Of a stretch of 9,568 nt of DNA, positions 1-7,430 are shown in pieces. The translations under genes and the position numbers were made by a program. How positions within the stretch are numbered: position 1 is the stretch's first letter; each line of letters opens with the position of its first letter. The stretch is from positions 1-9,568 of the forward strand of contig JBBSVE010000113.1 of assembly GCA_038233815.1 (NCBI GenBank), in the 5' to 3' direction. The notes under the pieces are model-generated. The model ran no database searches. It was not told where the DNA came from and saw only the letters and a program-made list of their open reading frames with translations. This DNA comes from JBBSVE01 sp038233815. GTDB taxonomy: Bacteria; Pseudomonadota; Alphaproteobacteria; Rhodobacterales; Rhodobacteraceae.

Positions 1-136
1 CCCGAAGGCTCAAGACCCTCGGCGGCCTCACGCCCTACGAATAGACCTGCACGATCTGGATATCCGAGCCGGACAAATTCATCCTAAATCCGATCCCCCA
101 GATGCCGGGATCCACCAGATGCCGGGACTGAACACT
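1..136 (+). pseudogene. Decayed 3' end of an IS481-family transposase (DDE integrase type)
   Basis: Reading from base 3 gives RRLKTLGGLTPYE followed by a TAG at 42-44. Reading on through the stop gives SEPDKFILNPIPQMPG. This matches, from memory of the family, the conserved C-terminus of IS481-type transposases (RRLKTLxGLTPYE, a Trp-Thr-Ser-Glu-Pro segment, then IHQMPGLNT). The final IHQMPGLNT is found in another frame at 110-136, because a 17-bp duplication shifts the frame. The fragment therefore has an in-frame stop, a frameshift and several substitutions, and its 5' part lies outside the window. No terminal inverted repeat could be identified. It is probably a dead scar of an insertion next to the operon. 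The family call is a motif match by eye, not a database hit. Confidence 0.75.
92..127. repeat. 17-bp imperfect tandem duplication inside the transposase remnant
   Basis: Positions 92-108 and 109-125 are two copies of a 17-bp unit starting GATCC and ending ATGCCGG. They differ at one base (C at 97, A at 114), and two further bases continue the period. Because 17 is not a multiple of 3, the copy moves the last transposase codons into another frame. Only the second copy encodes the expected IHQMPG. This is directly visible in the sequence; replication slippage as the cause is inference. Confidence 0.88.
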
Positions 137-146
137 TCGGGCAGCC

Positions 147-160
147 TTCGAACGTTCGAA
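147..160. promoter_or_regulatory. Perfect 14-bp palindrome upstream of the operon, possible operator
   Basis: TTCGAACGTTCGAA is an exact palindrome lying 144 bp before the first gene of the operon. Such a site could bind a dimeric regulator of the operon. It could equally belong to the edge of the old insertion element or be chance. No regulator gene is in the window, and no second copy was noticed in the 7431-7672 gap. Confidence 0.35.
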
Positions 161-211
161 CGCTAAGGGCGAAACCCCGCGGCCAATCACCCAAAATTGT
201 TCCAGACGCAG

Positions 212-241
212 TGAACCGTTTCAATTGTGCCGCATTATAGT
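212..241 (+). promoter_or_regulatory. Weak candidate promoter for the 305-7430 operon
   Basis: The stretch from 137 to 304 has no gene-like content and must carry any local promoter. The best -10-like hexamer is TATAGT at 236-241. With an 18-base spacer its -35 would be TGAACC at 212-217, which matches TTGACA at only three positions. The site is AT-richer than its surroundings and lies 63 bp before the chosen start codon. The call is weak, and transcription could also start upstream of the window. Confidence 0.2.
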
Positions 242-292
242 TTTGTCGACGCAAACGCAGTGCCGACGGGGTGCAAATCCATTCCCGATCGC

Positions 293-296
293 GGAG
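293..296 (+). promoter_or_regulatory. Ribosome binding site that sets the start at 305
   Basis: GGAG at 293-296 lies 8 bases before ATG 305. It favours that start over the in-frame GTG at 227, whose extra 26 residues do not resemble the family. The protein begun at 305 opens directly with the conserved ThDP-domain sequence. Confidence 0.6.
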
Positions 297-304
297 CATG
301 CAAA

Positions 305-2095
305 ATGAGCGATACCGTCAGCGATTTTTTCTGGGACCGTCTGGGTGCCTGGGGTGTCACGACAATTTTCGGCTATCCCGGCGACGGCATCAACGGTCTG
401 ATCGGTGCGCTCAACCGGGCAGGCGACCGGTTCCAGTTCGTTCAGGTCAGGCACGAGGAAATGGCTGCTTTCATGGCCTCGGCCTACGCGAAGTTCACCG
501 GCGAGCTTGGCGTCTGCATGGCGACGTCCGGCCCCGGTGCTGCGCATCTCGTGACCGGTCTCTATGACGCAAAAGCAGATCACATGCCCGTGCTGGCCAT
601 ATCCGGACAGCATCCGCGCACCGCACTTGGCGCGCATGATCAACAGGAGATCGATCTTGTGTCGCTCTACAAGGACGTAGCATCGTCTTTCGTCCACCAA
701 GCCTCGGTTCCCCAACAGATGCGGCATCTTGTCGACCGGGCGATACGGACTGCGGTTGGCGAACGTGCGGTCACGGCGCTCATCATTCCGGCCGACCTAC
801 AGGAGATGACCTACAAGGCTCCGACGCATGCGCACGCGATGGAGCATTCCGGGGTGGGTTACGCCCGACCCAAGGTCACTCCTTACGATGATGATCTGCA
901 ACTCGCGGCCAAGGTGCTCAATGAAGGCAAGAAGGTCGCAATTCTGGTGGGCGCGGGTGCGCTCCGTGCCAGCGAGGAGGTTGTGGCGATTGCCGACAGA
1001 TTGCAGGCCGGAGCGGCAAAGGCGCTGCTGGGCAAGGCGGTGCTGCCGGACACACTTCCGTGGGTGACCGGGTGCATCGGGCTTCTGGGGACGGAGCCCA
1101 GCTCCGACATGATGCGGGATTGCGATACGCTCCTGATGATCGGGTCCGGTTTTCCTTGGGCCGAGTTCCTGCCCAAAGAGGGTCAGGCGCGCGGTGTGCA
1201 AATCGACATCAAGCCGGACATGCTTTCGCTGCGCTATCCAATGGAGGTCAACCTCTGCGGCGACTCGGTCGAAACGTTGCGGGCGCTGCTCCCGTTGCTG
1301 GAACAGAAGACCGACACATCATGGCGCGACGACATCGCCCACGGGATGGAGAAATGGTGGACCCTGCTGGAGGACCGCGCGATGGTCGCGGCGAACCCGG
1401 TCAATCCGCAACGCGTCGTCTGGGAGCTGTCGCCGCGCCTGTCGGACCGGGTGATCGTGACGTCCGATTCCGGGTCTTGCGCCAACTGGTATGCGCGCGA
1501 TCTGCGGATCAGGCGCGGCATGATGTGTTCGCTTTCGGGGGGGCTCGCCTCGATGGGGGCCGCCGTTCCCTATGCCATTGCCGCCAAGTTCGCCCATCCC
1601 GATCGCCCGGTGGTGGCGCTGGTGGGCGACGGCGCCATGCAGATGAACAATATGGCGGAACTGATCACCGCGGCCAAATATTGCAAGCTGTGGTCGAACC
1701 CGCACTTCGTGGTGTGTGTCTTCAACAACGAAGACCTCAACCAGGTTACGTGGGAGCAGCGGGTGATGGAGGGCGACGCGAAGTTTGCAGCCAGCCAGGA
1801 CATTCCCAATGTGCCGTATCACAAGTTCGCCGAGTTGATCGGCATGCACGGCATCTATGTCGACGATCCGGAGCAACTCGGGGCGGCATGGGACGAGGCG
1901 CTGGCCCACGAGGGACCGGTGGTGCTGGAGGTCAAGACCGACCCGGAAGTACCGCCGCTGCCACCACATATCAAGTTCGAACAAGCTGCGAATTACATGT
2001 CCGCTCTGGTGAAGGGCGATCCTGACGAGAGGAGGATGATCATCGGGTCCGCCAAACAAGTGTTGGCGGGTATCCTGCCCGGCGGGAAGCCGTAG
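305..2095 (+). CDS. ThDP-dependent enzyme, pyruvate oxidase/acetolactate synthase-like (YdaP/PoxB type)
   Basis: A 596-residue protein with the three-domain layout of ThDP enzymes. The N-terminal pyrimidine-binding domain has GYPGDGINGL near residue 22 and the ThDP-activating glutamate in RHEEMAAF (E51). A central domain spans about 190-330. The C-terminal pyrophosphate domain has the GDG...NN motif (G441-D442-G443 and N474-N475). The full sequence reads closest to the quinone-linked pyruvate oxidase group (PoxB, Bacillus YdaP) rather than true acetolactate synthase, and the length fits. Known members convert pyruvate to acetate and CO2 with electrons going to quinone (PoxB). The exact substrate here is inferred. 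No signal peptide is seen, so it is cytoplasmic or peripheral to the membrane. The next gene starts 4 bp after its stop, so it heads a tight operon. An oxalyl-CoA or sulfoacetaldehyde-type enzyme is a less likely alternative. Confidence 0.9.
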   Translation: MSDTVSDFFWDRLGAWGVTTIFGYPGDGINGLIGALNRAGDRFQFVQVRHEEMAAFMASAYAKFTGELGVCMATSGPGAAHLVTGLYDAKADHMPVLAISGQHPRTALGAHDQQEIDLVSLYKDVASSFVHQASVPQQMRHLVDRAIRTAVGERAVTALIIPADLQEMTYKAPTHAHAMEHSGVGYARPKVTPYDDDLQLAAKVLNEGKKVAILVGAGALRASEEVVAIADRLQAGAAKALLGKAVLPDTLPWVTGCIGLLGTEPSSDMMRDCDTLLMIGSGFPWAEFLPKEGQARGVQIDIKPDMLSLRYPMEVNLCGDSVETLRALLPLLEQKTDTSWRDDIAHGMEKWWTLLEDRAMVAANPVNPQRVVWELSPRLSDRVIVTSDSGSCANWYARDLRIRRGMMCSLSGGLASMGAAVPYAIAAKFAHPDRPVVALVGDGAMQMNNMAELITAAKYCKLWSNPHFVVCVFNNEDLNQVTWEQRVMEGDAKFAASQDIPNVPYHKFAELIGMHGIYVDDPEQLGAAWDEALAHEGPVVLEVKTDPEVPPLPPHIKFEQAANYMSALVKGDPDERRMIIGSAKQVLAGILPGGKP

Positions 2096-2099
2096 TGCA

Positions 2100-3170
2100 A
2101 TGCCTATGGTCGCGGATGCACCCGTCCGGTCGCTGACCGTATCGGCATGGCGGATTTCGACGGACCGCAACCCGGCGGCTGACACGGTCGACTGGGATGC
2201 GCCCACGATCATCGTGGTCGCAGTCGAGGCGGGCGGGCAGTCCGGTCTGGGATACACCGGAACGGGCGATTCGGTCGTCGAAATCATTCAGGACGCGCTC
2301 TTTCACGCTGAAGAGGGGAAGGACGCCTTCAATAGTCCTGTGTCCTTCCGGGCAATGCAGCTTGTGATCCGCAGCCTCGGTCGCTCGCGGCGGGCGACGA
2401 CGGCGGTGGACGCATCCGTATGGGATCTGAAGATAAAGCTTCTCGACACACGGTTGCCTCTTGGCAAAGCACGCGACGAGATGCCGTTCTACAGGGGCGG
2501 GAGGATCAAGTTCTACGACGACGTCACCCTCGAAGAACAGCTTATCCGCTGGGTCGAGGATGATGGTTGCGCTTGGGTGAAAATCAAGATCGGAATGGAC
2601 CCCAACCGCGTGGCAGCCGCCCGGTATGCAATCAGCAGCGCGGGGCTGTCCGTGGGTGCCACCAACGCGCTGACGGCCAAACAAGCGCCGGCGATGGCGG
2701 CGCGGTTGGCGGAGTCCGCCGTGACATGGTTCGAAGAGACTGTGGCGAGCGACGACCGCACCGGCCTCCGCCGTGTTCGCGAGCAGATGGTGCCGTCGAT
2801 CGACGTGACCGCCGGGGACTATATCTCCACGCTCGACGATGCGTGCCACCTTCTGGCCAACAGCGCGGAGGACGTGCTGCAACGCGATGCGCCGCGTTGC
2901 GGGATCACTGGATTTCTCGCCGTCCCAGCACTCGCTGAGGCGTTCCACATCAAGATCTGTGGCCATTGTGCGCCTGCGTTGCACCTGCATCCGGCTTGCG
3001 CCGTCCGAGGCTTGCGCAATCTGGAATGGTTCCATGAGCATGTCCGTCCTGCTCCGATGCTCTCCGATGGCGCGCCGGTTCCGAAGGACGGAAAGATTGC
3101 GCCCGACCTGTCCGGGTCGGGCCTTGGACTCGACTTCAAGCGAAAGGATGCGGAACGCCATGCCCTTTGA
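2100..3170 (+). CDS. Enolase-superfamily (mandelate racemase/muconate lactonizing-like) protein with degenerate metal site
   Basis: A 356-residue protein of the mandelate racemase branch, which normally uses Mg2+ to abstract a proton from an acid sugar and dehydrate or epimerise it. Visible family marks are KIKIG (K161, K163; the usual KxK base), WFEE (E212, E213), the Asp of QRDAPRC (D263) and GHCAPALHLHPA (H289). Two of the three expected metal ligands are altered. The usual Asp-Ala-Asn is Gly-Ala-Thr (G186, T188), and the usual Gly-Glu is Gly-Asp (D240). The protein also looks shorter than typical members around residues 96-135, and one Gly is missing in the usual RCGGITGF. The reading frame is intact. 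It starts 4 bp after the ThDP gene, with a weak GGGA at 2084-2087, so it may depend on translational coupling; ATG 2106 is an alternative start. It may be a pseudoenzyme or have changed chemistry. The fold call is firm; the activity is open. Confidence 0.85.
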   Translation: MPMVADAPVRSLTVSAWRISTDRNPAADTVDWDAPTIIVVAVEAGGQSGLGYTGTGDSVVEIIQDALFHAEEGKDAFNSPVSFRAMQLVIRSLGRSRRATTAVDASVWDLKIKLLDTRLPLGKARDEMPFYRGGRIKFYDDVTLEEQLIRWVEDDGCAWVKIKIGMDPNRVAAARYAISSAGLSVGATNALTAKQAPAMAARLAESAVTWFEETVASDDRTGLRRVREQMVPSIDVTAGDYISTLDDACHLLANSAEDVLQRDAPRCGITGFLAVPALAEAFHIKICGHCAPALHLHPACAVRGLRNLEWFHEHVRPAPMLSDGAPVPKDGKIAPDLSGSGLGLDFKRKDAERHAL

Positions 3171-4143
3171 TAGCCTACGTCGGATGTCCTCCGGCTCACC
3201 AATAGGGCACGGGATCGTGCCCGGGGCGGTCGCAATGGTGGGCGCGGGGCTCGGCGCGGGACTGCTCGGATGGTGGCTGACGTCACAGCGTCCAAGGGCG
3301 CGCCGCGAGGCGCATACGCACCGCGCGGCACGGCGGCTCAATCACGCGGCATCGCTCTTGGGCGCGGCCGTGATGGCCGACAGCGGGTTGGAGCATTTCC
3401 GGGGCGACTATCACAACCGGGCCATGTTTGCCGCGCCTTCGGTCGCCGCGTTGCAGGTCACGTCGAGCATGCTCGGCGCCGTGCGAACGCCATCGCGCTG
3501 GTCGACCGCACGCCACGCGGCACAGGTATCGGCAGGGCTGACGGGTATCGTCGGACTGGGATTTCATACCTACAACGTCGCCAAGCGACCGGGCGGTTTC
3601 TCGTGGCAGAACCTGTTTTACGGGGCACCGGTCGGTGCGCCTTTTGCGCTGGCCCTTGCGGGCGCGGTCGGGGCGGCGGCGGAGCATCTGCGCGCAGCAG
3701 ATCCGGGCCGGGCCGAGATCCTCGGACAGCCGGCGGGACCCGCCCTCGCCCTCGGGACCGCTGTGGGGCTCGCCGGAACCGTCGCAGAGGCGGGTCTCAT
3801 GCATTTCCGCGGCGCCTTCCACAATCCGTTGATGTGGCTTCCGGTCAGCGTGCCGCCGATCGCCGCAGGCCTGCTGACGCGCGCGGCATTCGTCGGACGG
3901 GGTGCAATTCCCGCAACCCGCGTCTGGCTCGCGGCGACCGCGGCACTCGGTTTCGCGGGAACGGCATTTCATGCGTTCGGCGTCGCGCGCAACATGGGCG
4001 GCTGGCGCAACTGGTCGCAGACCCTGCAAAGCGGCCCGCCGCTGCCCGCACCGCCGAGCTTCACCGGCATGGCGCTCGCCGGTCTGGCCGCCCTCGATCT
4101 GATGGAAGCGCAACCAGGAGAGACGGATCATGTCGGACGCTGA
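3160..4143 (+). CDS. Polytopic membrane protein made of two homologous halves; function unknown
   Basis: I do not recognise the family. The 327-residue product has one N-terminal hydrophobic segment (about 19-41) followed by about eight more. Residues about 66-171 and 204-312 are repeats of each other. HFRGDYHN (H79, H85) pairs with HFRGAFHN (H215, H221). FHTYNVAKRPGG (H136) pairs with FHAFGVARNMGG (H271). A later Gly-Ala-Pro or Gly-Pro-Pro stretch pairs with a hydrophobic segment in both halves. The first-to-third His spacing is almost the same in each half (57 and 56). The start at 3160 overlaps the previous stop by 11 bp, with AAAGGA at 3143-3148. Its end overlaps the next gene by 14 bp. 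It sits directly before the gluconate-dehydrogenase-like pair, so a membrane anchor or electron-transfer partner, perhaps haem- or quinone-binding through the repeated His, is a plausible inference. There is no CxxCH motif, so it is not a c-type cytochrome. Confidence 0.85.
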   Translation: MPFDSLRRMSSGSPIGHGIVPGAVAMVGAGLGAGLLGWWLTSQRPRARREAHTHRAARRLNHAASLLGAAVMADSGLEHFRGDYHNRAMFAAPSVAALQVTSSMLGAVRTPSRWSTARHAAQVSAGLTGIVGLGFHTYNVAKRPGGFSWQNLFYGAPVGAPFALALAGAVGAAAEHLRAADPGRAEILGQPAGPALALGTAVGLAGTVAEAGLMHFRGAFHNPLMWLPVSVPPIAAGLLTRAAFVGRGAIPATRVWLAATAALGFAGTAFHAFGVARNMGGWRNWSQTLQSGPPLPAPPSFTGMALAGLAALDLMEAQPGETDHVGR

Positions 4144-4801
4144 ATCCCGGACGGAGCGCTATCCTGGCTACGACGTGCTGTCCAAACGCGACACGCCGTC
4201 GTGGAACGCCAAGACCCGCGCCGTTGTCGACGAGCGATTGGCCGTCGGAGAGGAAGATCACCGGTTTTTCAGCGACACCGAATGGCAGATCTTGTCGGCG
4301 CTGTGCGATCGGCTGGTCCCGCAGCCGCCGGGCCGGTCAGCGCGCGTGCCTTTGGCGGCGTTGGTGGATGCGAAACTGCAATCGGGCAAGGGCGATGGCT
4401 ATCGCCATGACAATATGCCGCCCATGGCGGAGGCGTGGCAGCGGGGTCTGTCCGCGCTCGACGCTGAAGCGCAATTGCGCTACGGGCAGCGCTTCCACGA
4501 TCTGGGGCCCCGCGATCAGGACGCTCTGATCGCGGCCATGCAGGACGGAGCGCTCGATTGCGCTGCATGGGGTGGGATGCCGCCCGATCTGTTCTTTCAC
4601 CACCGGATCGTGCCGGATGCGATCAAGAGCTATTACACGCACCCGACCGCGTGGAGCGAGATCGGTTTTGGCGGTCCGGCCAGTCCGCGTGGCTATGTCC
4701 GCCTCGACCTTGATCGTCGCGATCCTTGGGAAGCACGCGAACGGCGCGACGGTGATGATGCCGACGCGGTTCGCCGAACGAATGAGAGGATCGGACGATG
4801 A
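4130..4801 (+). CDS. Gluconate 2-dehydrogenase subunit 3-like small subunit
   Basis: A 223-residue protein of the gluconate 2-dehydrogenase subunit 3 family, the small partner that accompanies GMC-type flavoprotein dehydrogenases. Characteristic parts are FFSDTEWQILSALCDRLVP near residue 46, then VDAKLQSGKGDG with helical sequence after it, and the C-terminal HPTAWSEIGFGGPASPRGY. Many family members carry a twin-arginine signal that exports the complex; none is visible here, and the N-terminus is hydrophilic, which suggests a cytoplasmic complex. AGGAG at 4116-4120 lies 9 bases before the ATG, inside the end of the membrane protein gene. The stop overlaps the GMC start by 4 bp (ATGA), so the two subunits are probably made together. 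The family call is strong; gluconate as the substrate is not shown. Confidence 0.9.
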   Translation: MSDAESRTERYPGYDVLSKRDTPSWNAKTRAVVDERLAVGEEDHRFFSDTEWQILSALCDRLVPQPPGRSARVPLAALVDAKLQSGKGDGYRHDNMPPMAEAWQRGLSALDAEAQLRYGQRFHDLGPRDQDALIAAMQDGALDCAAWGGMPPDLFFHHRIVPDAIKSYYTHPTAWSEIGFGGPASPRGYVRLDLDRRDPWEARERRDGDDADAVRRTNERIGR

Positions 4802-6507
4802 GTCTGCTTTTCGGACAGGGCCCGGCCGATGTGACGCCCCCTTCGGACGACCCGGAGCGCGAACCCCGGGCTCGGGATGGTCGCGCGCCGGACGTGATGC
4901 GAGTTGGTGGCTGGACACCGATGCGCGAATACAACGAGGACGAGGAGGTCGATTTCGTGATTGTCGGCACCGGTGCGGGGGGTGGAACCCTGGCCGCGAA
5001 ACTGTCGGAATATGGCTTCTCCGTCGTGGCAATGGATGCCGGTCCCTACTGGCGGCCCCTGGAGGATTTCGCCTCCGACGAGGCGCATCAGTCCAAGCTC
5101 TACTGGACCGATCCCCGGATCGTGGACGGCGACAATCCGCTGCAACTCGGCGCGAACAACTGCGGAAAGTCGGTCGGCGGGTCCACGGTGCATTTCGCGA
5201 TGGTGTCGCTTCGCTTTCGTCCCGAATGGTTCCGGGCGCGCACCCTCCTCGGCTATGGGGCCGACTGGCCCATCGATTGGCGCGAGATGTGGACCTATTA
5301 CGGCGAGGTCGAGCAGACCTTGGCGATCTCCGGCCCGATAAGCTATCCTTGGGGTCCGAAACGACCCCGATACCCGTACCGCGCGCACGAGCTGAATGCT
5401 GCAGCGAAAGTGCTCGCGCGGGGCGCGGAGGCGCTGGGGATTGCTTGGACCGAGACTCCGATCGCGACTTTGTCCGCGCCCCGCGGACTGGCCCCGCCGT
5501 GCGTCTACCGTGGCTTTTGCACCTCCGGCTGCTCGACCAACGCAAAGCAAAGCGTGCTGAACACGTGGCTCGTCCGTGCACTCGCTGCCGGCGCCGAGAT
5601 CCGAGACCTCGCGATGGTGGGACAGGTGGAGACCGGACCGGACGGCCGTGCGACCGGCGTGCGCTATCACCGCGAGGGACGATGGCGGTTCCAGCGCGCA
5701 AAGAATGTCGTGGTCGCGGGCTATGCCATCGAGACGCCGCGGCTGTTGCTTAATTCCGCCAGTGCGCGCCATCCCGACGGGCTCGCCAATTCCTCGGGCC
5801 TCGTGGGTCGCTACCTTACGGTGCAGGGAAACCAAGCGGTCTGGGGCACCAGCGAGGAGGAGATCCGCGCTTACAAGGCGCCGCCGTCGCTCGCCCTGAC
5901 TGAACACTGGAACTATGACGACGACAAGGATTTCCACGGCGGATACTGCTATATGGCGCAGGGGCCGCTGCCGACCTTGTGGAGTTCGACGCTGGCCAGT
6001 GGACGCGGGCTCTGGGGCGACGCGCTTGTCTCCGAGATGGGGAACTACAATCATGTCGTCGGTCTGAAGAATGTGGGCGAGTATATGGCGCAGGAACGCA
6101 ATCGCGTCACGCTTGCGGACGAAACCGATCAATACGGCCTGCGCGTCGCGCGCGTCACCTATTCCTGGTGCGAAAACGACCGCGCGCAGAACGCCCACGC
6201 CCTCCGTTTCATGGGACAGGCGCTGGAGGCCGCGGGCGGCGTCCACGACATCTGGGAGCAGACCGATGACACCTGCCACCTCAATGGATCCTGCCGGATG
6301 GGAAGCGATCCCCGGACCAGCGTCGTCGATGCCGATTGCCGGTCGTGGGACGTCGACAACCTCTGGATCTGCGACGGGTCCGTCTTTCCCACGGTCGGCG
6401 GCGTGAATCCTTCGCTGACCATACAGGCGATCGCCTGCCGGACGGCAGACAGGATCCGGACGATGGCCACCCGGGGAGAGATGCGCCGGAAGGTCAGCAC
6501 CCGCTAG
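4798..6507 (+). CDS. GMC-family FAD dehydrogenase, large subunit of a gluconate 2-dehydrogenase-like complex
   Basis: A 569-residue flavoprotein. The FAD-binding fold starts at VIVGTGAGGG (G57, G59 and following). The C-terminal GMC domain carries HLNGSCRMG (H494, the usual catalytic His) and GGVNPSLT (N537, the second active-site position). The family oxidises the alcohol, hemiacetal or sugar group of a substrate and passes electrons to FAD. C235, C241 and C245 form C-x5-C-x3-C, which resembles, from memory, the 3Fe-4S ligand segment of bacterial FAD-dependent glucose dehydrogenase and fructose/gluconate dehydrogenase large subunits. An Fe-S relay is therefore possible. No signal peptide is seen. 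The start is supported by GAGAGGA at 4784-4790 and by the ATGA overlap with its small subunit. The substrate cannot be read from the sequence; the lactonase next door suggests a lactone product. Confidence 0.92.
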   Translation: MSLLFGQGPADVTPPSDDPEREPRARDGRAPDVMRVGGWTPMREYNEDEEVDFVIVGTGAGGGTLAAKLSEYGFSVVAMDAGPYWRPLEDFASDEAHQSKLYWTDPRIVDGDNPLQLGANNCGKSVGGSTVHFAMVSLRFRPEWFRARTLLGYGADWPIDWREMWTYYGEVEQTLAISGPISYPWGPKRPRYPYRAHELNAAAKVLARGAEALGIAWTETPIATLSAPRGLAPPCVYRGFCTSGCSTNAKQSVLNTWLVRALAAGAEIRDLAMVGQVETGPDGRATGVRYHREGRWRFQRAKNVVVAGYAIETPRLLLNSASARHPDGLANSSGLVGRYLTVQGNQAVWGTSEEEIRAYKAPPSLALTEHWNYDDDKDFHGGYCYMAQGPLPTLWSSTLASGRGLWGDALVSEMGNYNHVVGLKNVGEYMAQERNRVTLADETDQYGLRVARVTYSWCENDRAQNAHALRFMGQALEAAGGVHDIWEQTDDTCHLNGSCRMGSDPRTSVVDADCRSWDVDNLWICDGSVFPTVGGVNPSLTIQAIACRTADRIRTMATRGEMRRKVSTR

Positions 6508-6545
6508 GCCAAGCTGTGCCGTGATCCTTACGGAGGGGCGGGGAG

Positions 6546-7430
6546 ATGCCGAGGACGGAGCCGGAACTCGTGATCGACGCGCATGCCATCATCGGCGAAA
6601 GCCCTGTGTGGTCGGCGACCGAAGGTGCGCTCTACTGGGCCGATATCAAAGGGCATCGGCTTCATCGTCTGGACCCCGTCACTGGAGCCACAAGGGACTG
6701 GGACGTTCCTTCGGATCTTGGCGGTTACGCATTGTTGCCGGACGGATCGGGCGCGGTCGTCGCTCTGCGATCCGGGCTGTTCGAGATGGATTTTGCACGC
6801 GGTCGTTTGACCCATCTGGCCGATCCACCGTTTGACCCGCGCACGCACCGCTTCAACGAATCCGGGATCGATCCCGCCGGACGTCTGTGGCTGGGCGAGA
6901 TGGCCGATCCGTTGCCAGGCGTTGAGCTCCCGCCGACGAAGGGGCGGCTGCATTCCTTCACCCGCGCCGGAGGATTGGTGACGCACGAGATCGGAGCCTA
7001 CACTGCCAATGGCTTCGCTTGGAGTGGCGATGGAAAGACGTTCATGCTGGCGCATACCGAGGAGGGCCAGATCGAGGCAATAGCCTTCGATGCGGCCGCA
7101 GGAACACTCGGGCTGCGGCGGGTATTCGCACGTATCGATCCGAAGATCGGACAACCGGACGGCGCCACGTTCGATGGCGAGGGCTACTACTGGATTGCCA
7201 TTCACAAGGGCGGGCGTCTGCATCGGTACGCGCCCGACGGGACGCTCGACAGGGTCGTCAGGTTTCCGGTCGACAACCCGACGATGCCAGCGTTTGTCGG
7301 CCCGGATCTCGACGTGATGTATGTCACCAGTGCCACGCATGGAAACGGCGATGCGGCGCGGCATGAGGGTGGACTCTTCCGGTTCCGACCTGACGTGGCG
7401 GGTCAGGCCATTGCCCCCTTTATGGACTGA
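6546..7430 (+). CDS. SMP-30/gluconolactonase-family lactonase
   Basis: A 294-residue six-bladed beta-propeller hydrolase of the SMP-30/gluconolactonase/LRE family, which opens sugar lactones to aldonic acids with a divalent metal. The expected metal ligands are present: E18 in GESPVW, N155 in ANGFAWS and D205 in PDGATFD. The substrate-binding pair R102 and N104 of RFNESG is also there, so the enzyme looks intact. The length is normal and there is no signal peptide. It lies 38 bp after the GMC gene, in the same direction, with GGAGGGG at 6532-6538 before the ATG. Its likely role is to hydrolyse the lactone made by the neighbouring dehydrogenase, which pulls the oxidation forward; that link is inferred from position. 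Confidence 0.92.
   Translation: MPRTEPELVIDAHAIIGESPVWSATEGALYWADIKGHRLHRLDPVTGATRDWDVPSDLGGYALLPDGSGAVVALRSGLFEMDFARGRLTHLADPPFDPRTHRFNESGIDPAGRLWLGEMADPLPGVELPPTKGRLHSFTRAGGLVTHEIGAYTANGFAWSGDGKTFMLAHTEEGQIEAIAFDAAAGTLGLRRVFARIDPKIGQPDGATFDGEGYYWIAIHKGGRLHRYAPDGTLDRVVRFPVDNPTMPAFVGPDLDVMYVTSATHGNGDAARHEGGLFRFRPDVAGQAIAPFMD

Noticed and set aside
84..299. A small minus-strand frame in the leader region
   Set aside because: No ribosome site or similarity was seen, and it overlaps the transposase remnant and the likely leader of the operon.
2040..3341. A minus-strand open frame of over 400 codons opposite the enolase-superfamily gene
   Set aside because: Low-complexity basic translation with no family motif, while the plus strand carries clear enolase-superfamily motifs.
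5500..5532. Cys-rich segment as a c-type haem site
   Set aside because: The spacing is C-x5-C-x3-C and there is no CxxCH, so it cannot be a standard haem c motif.
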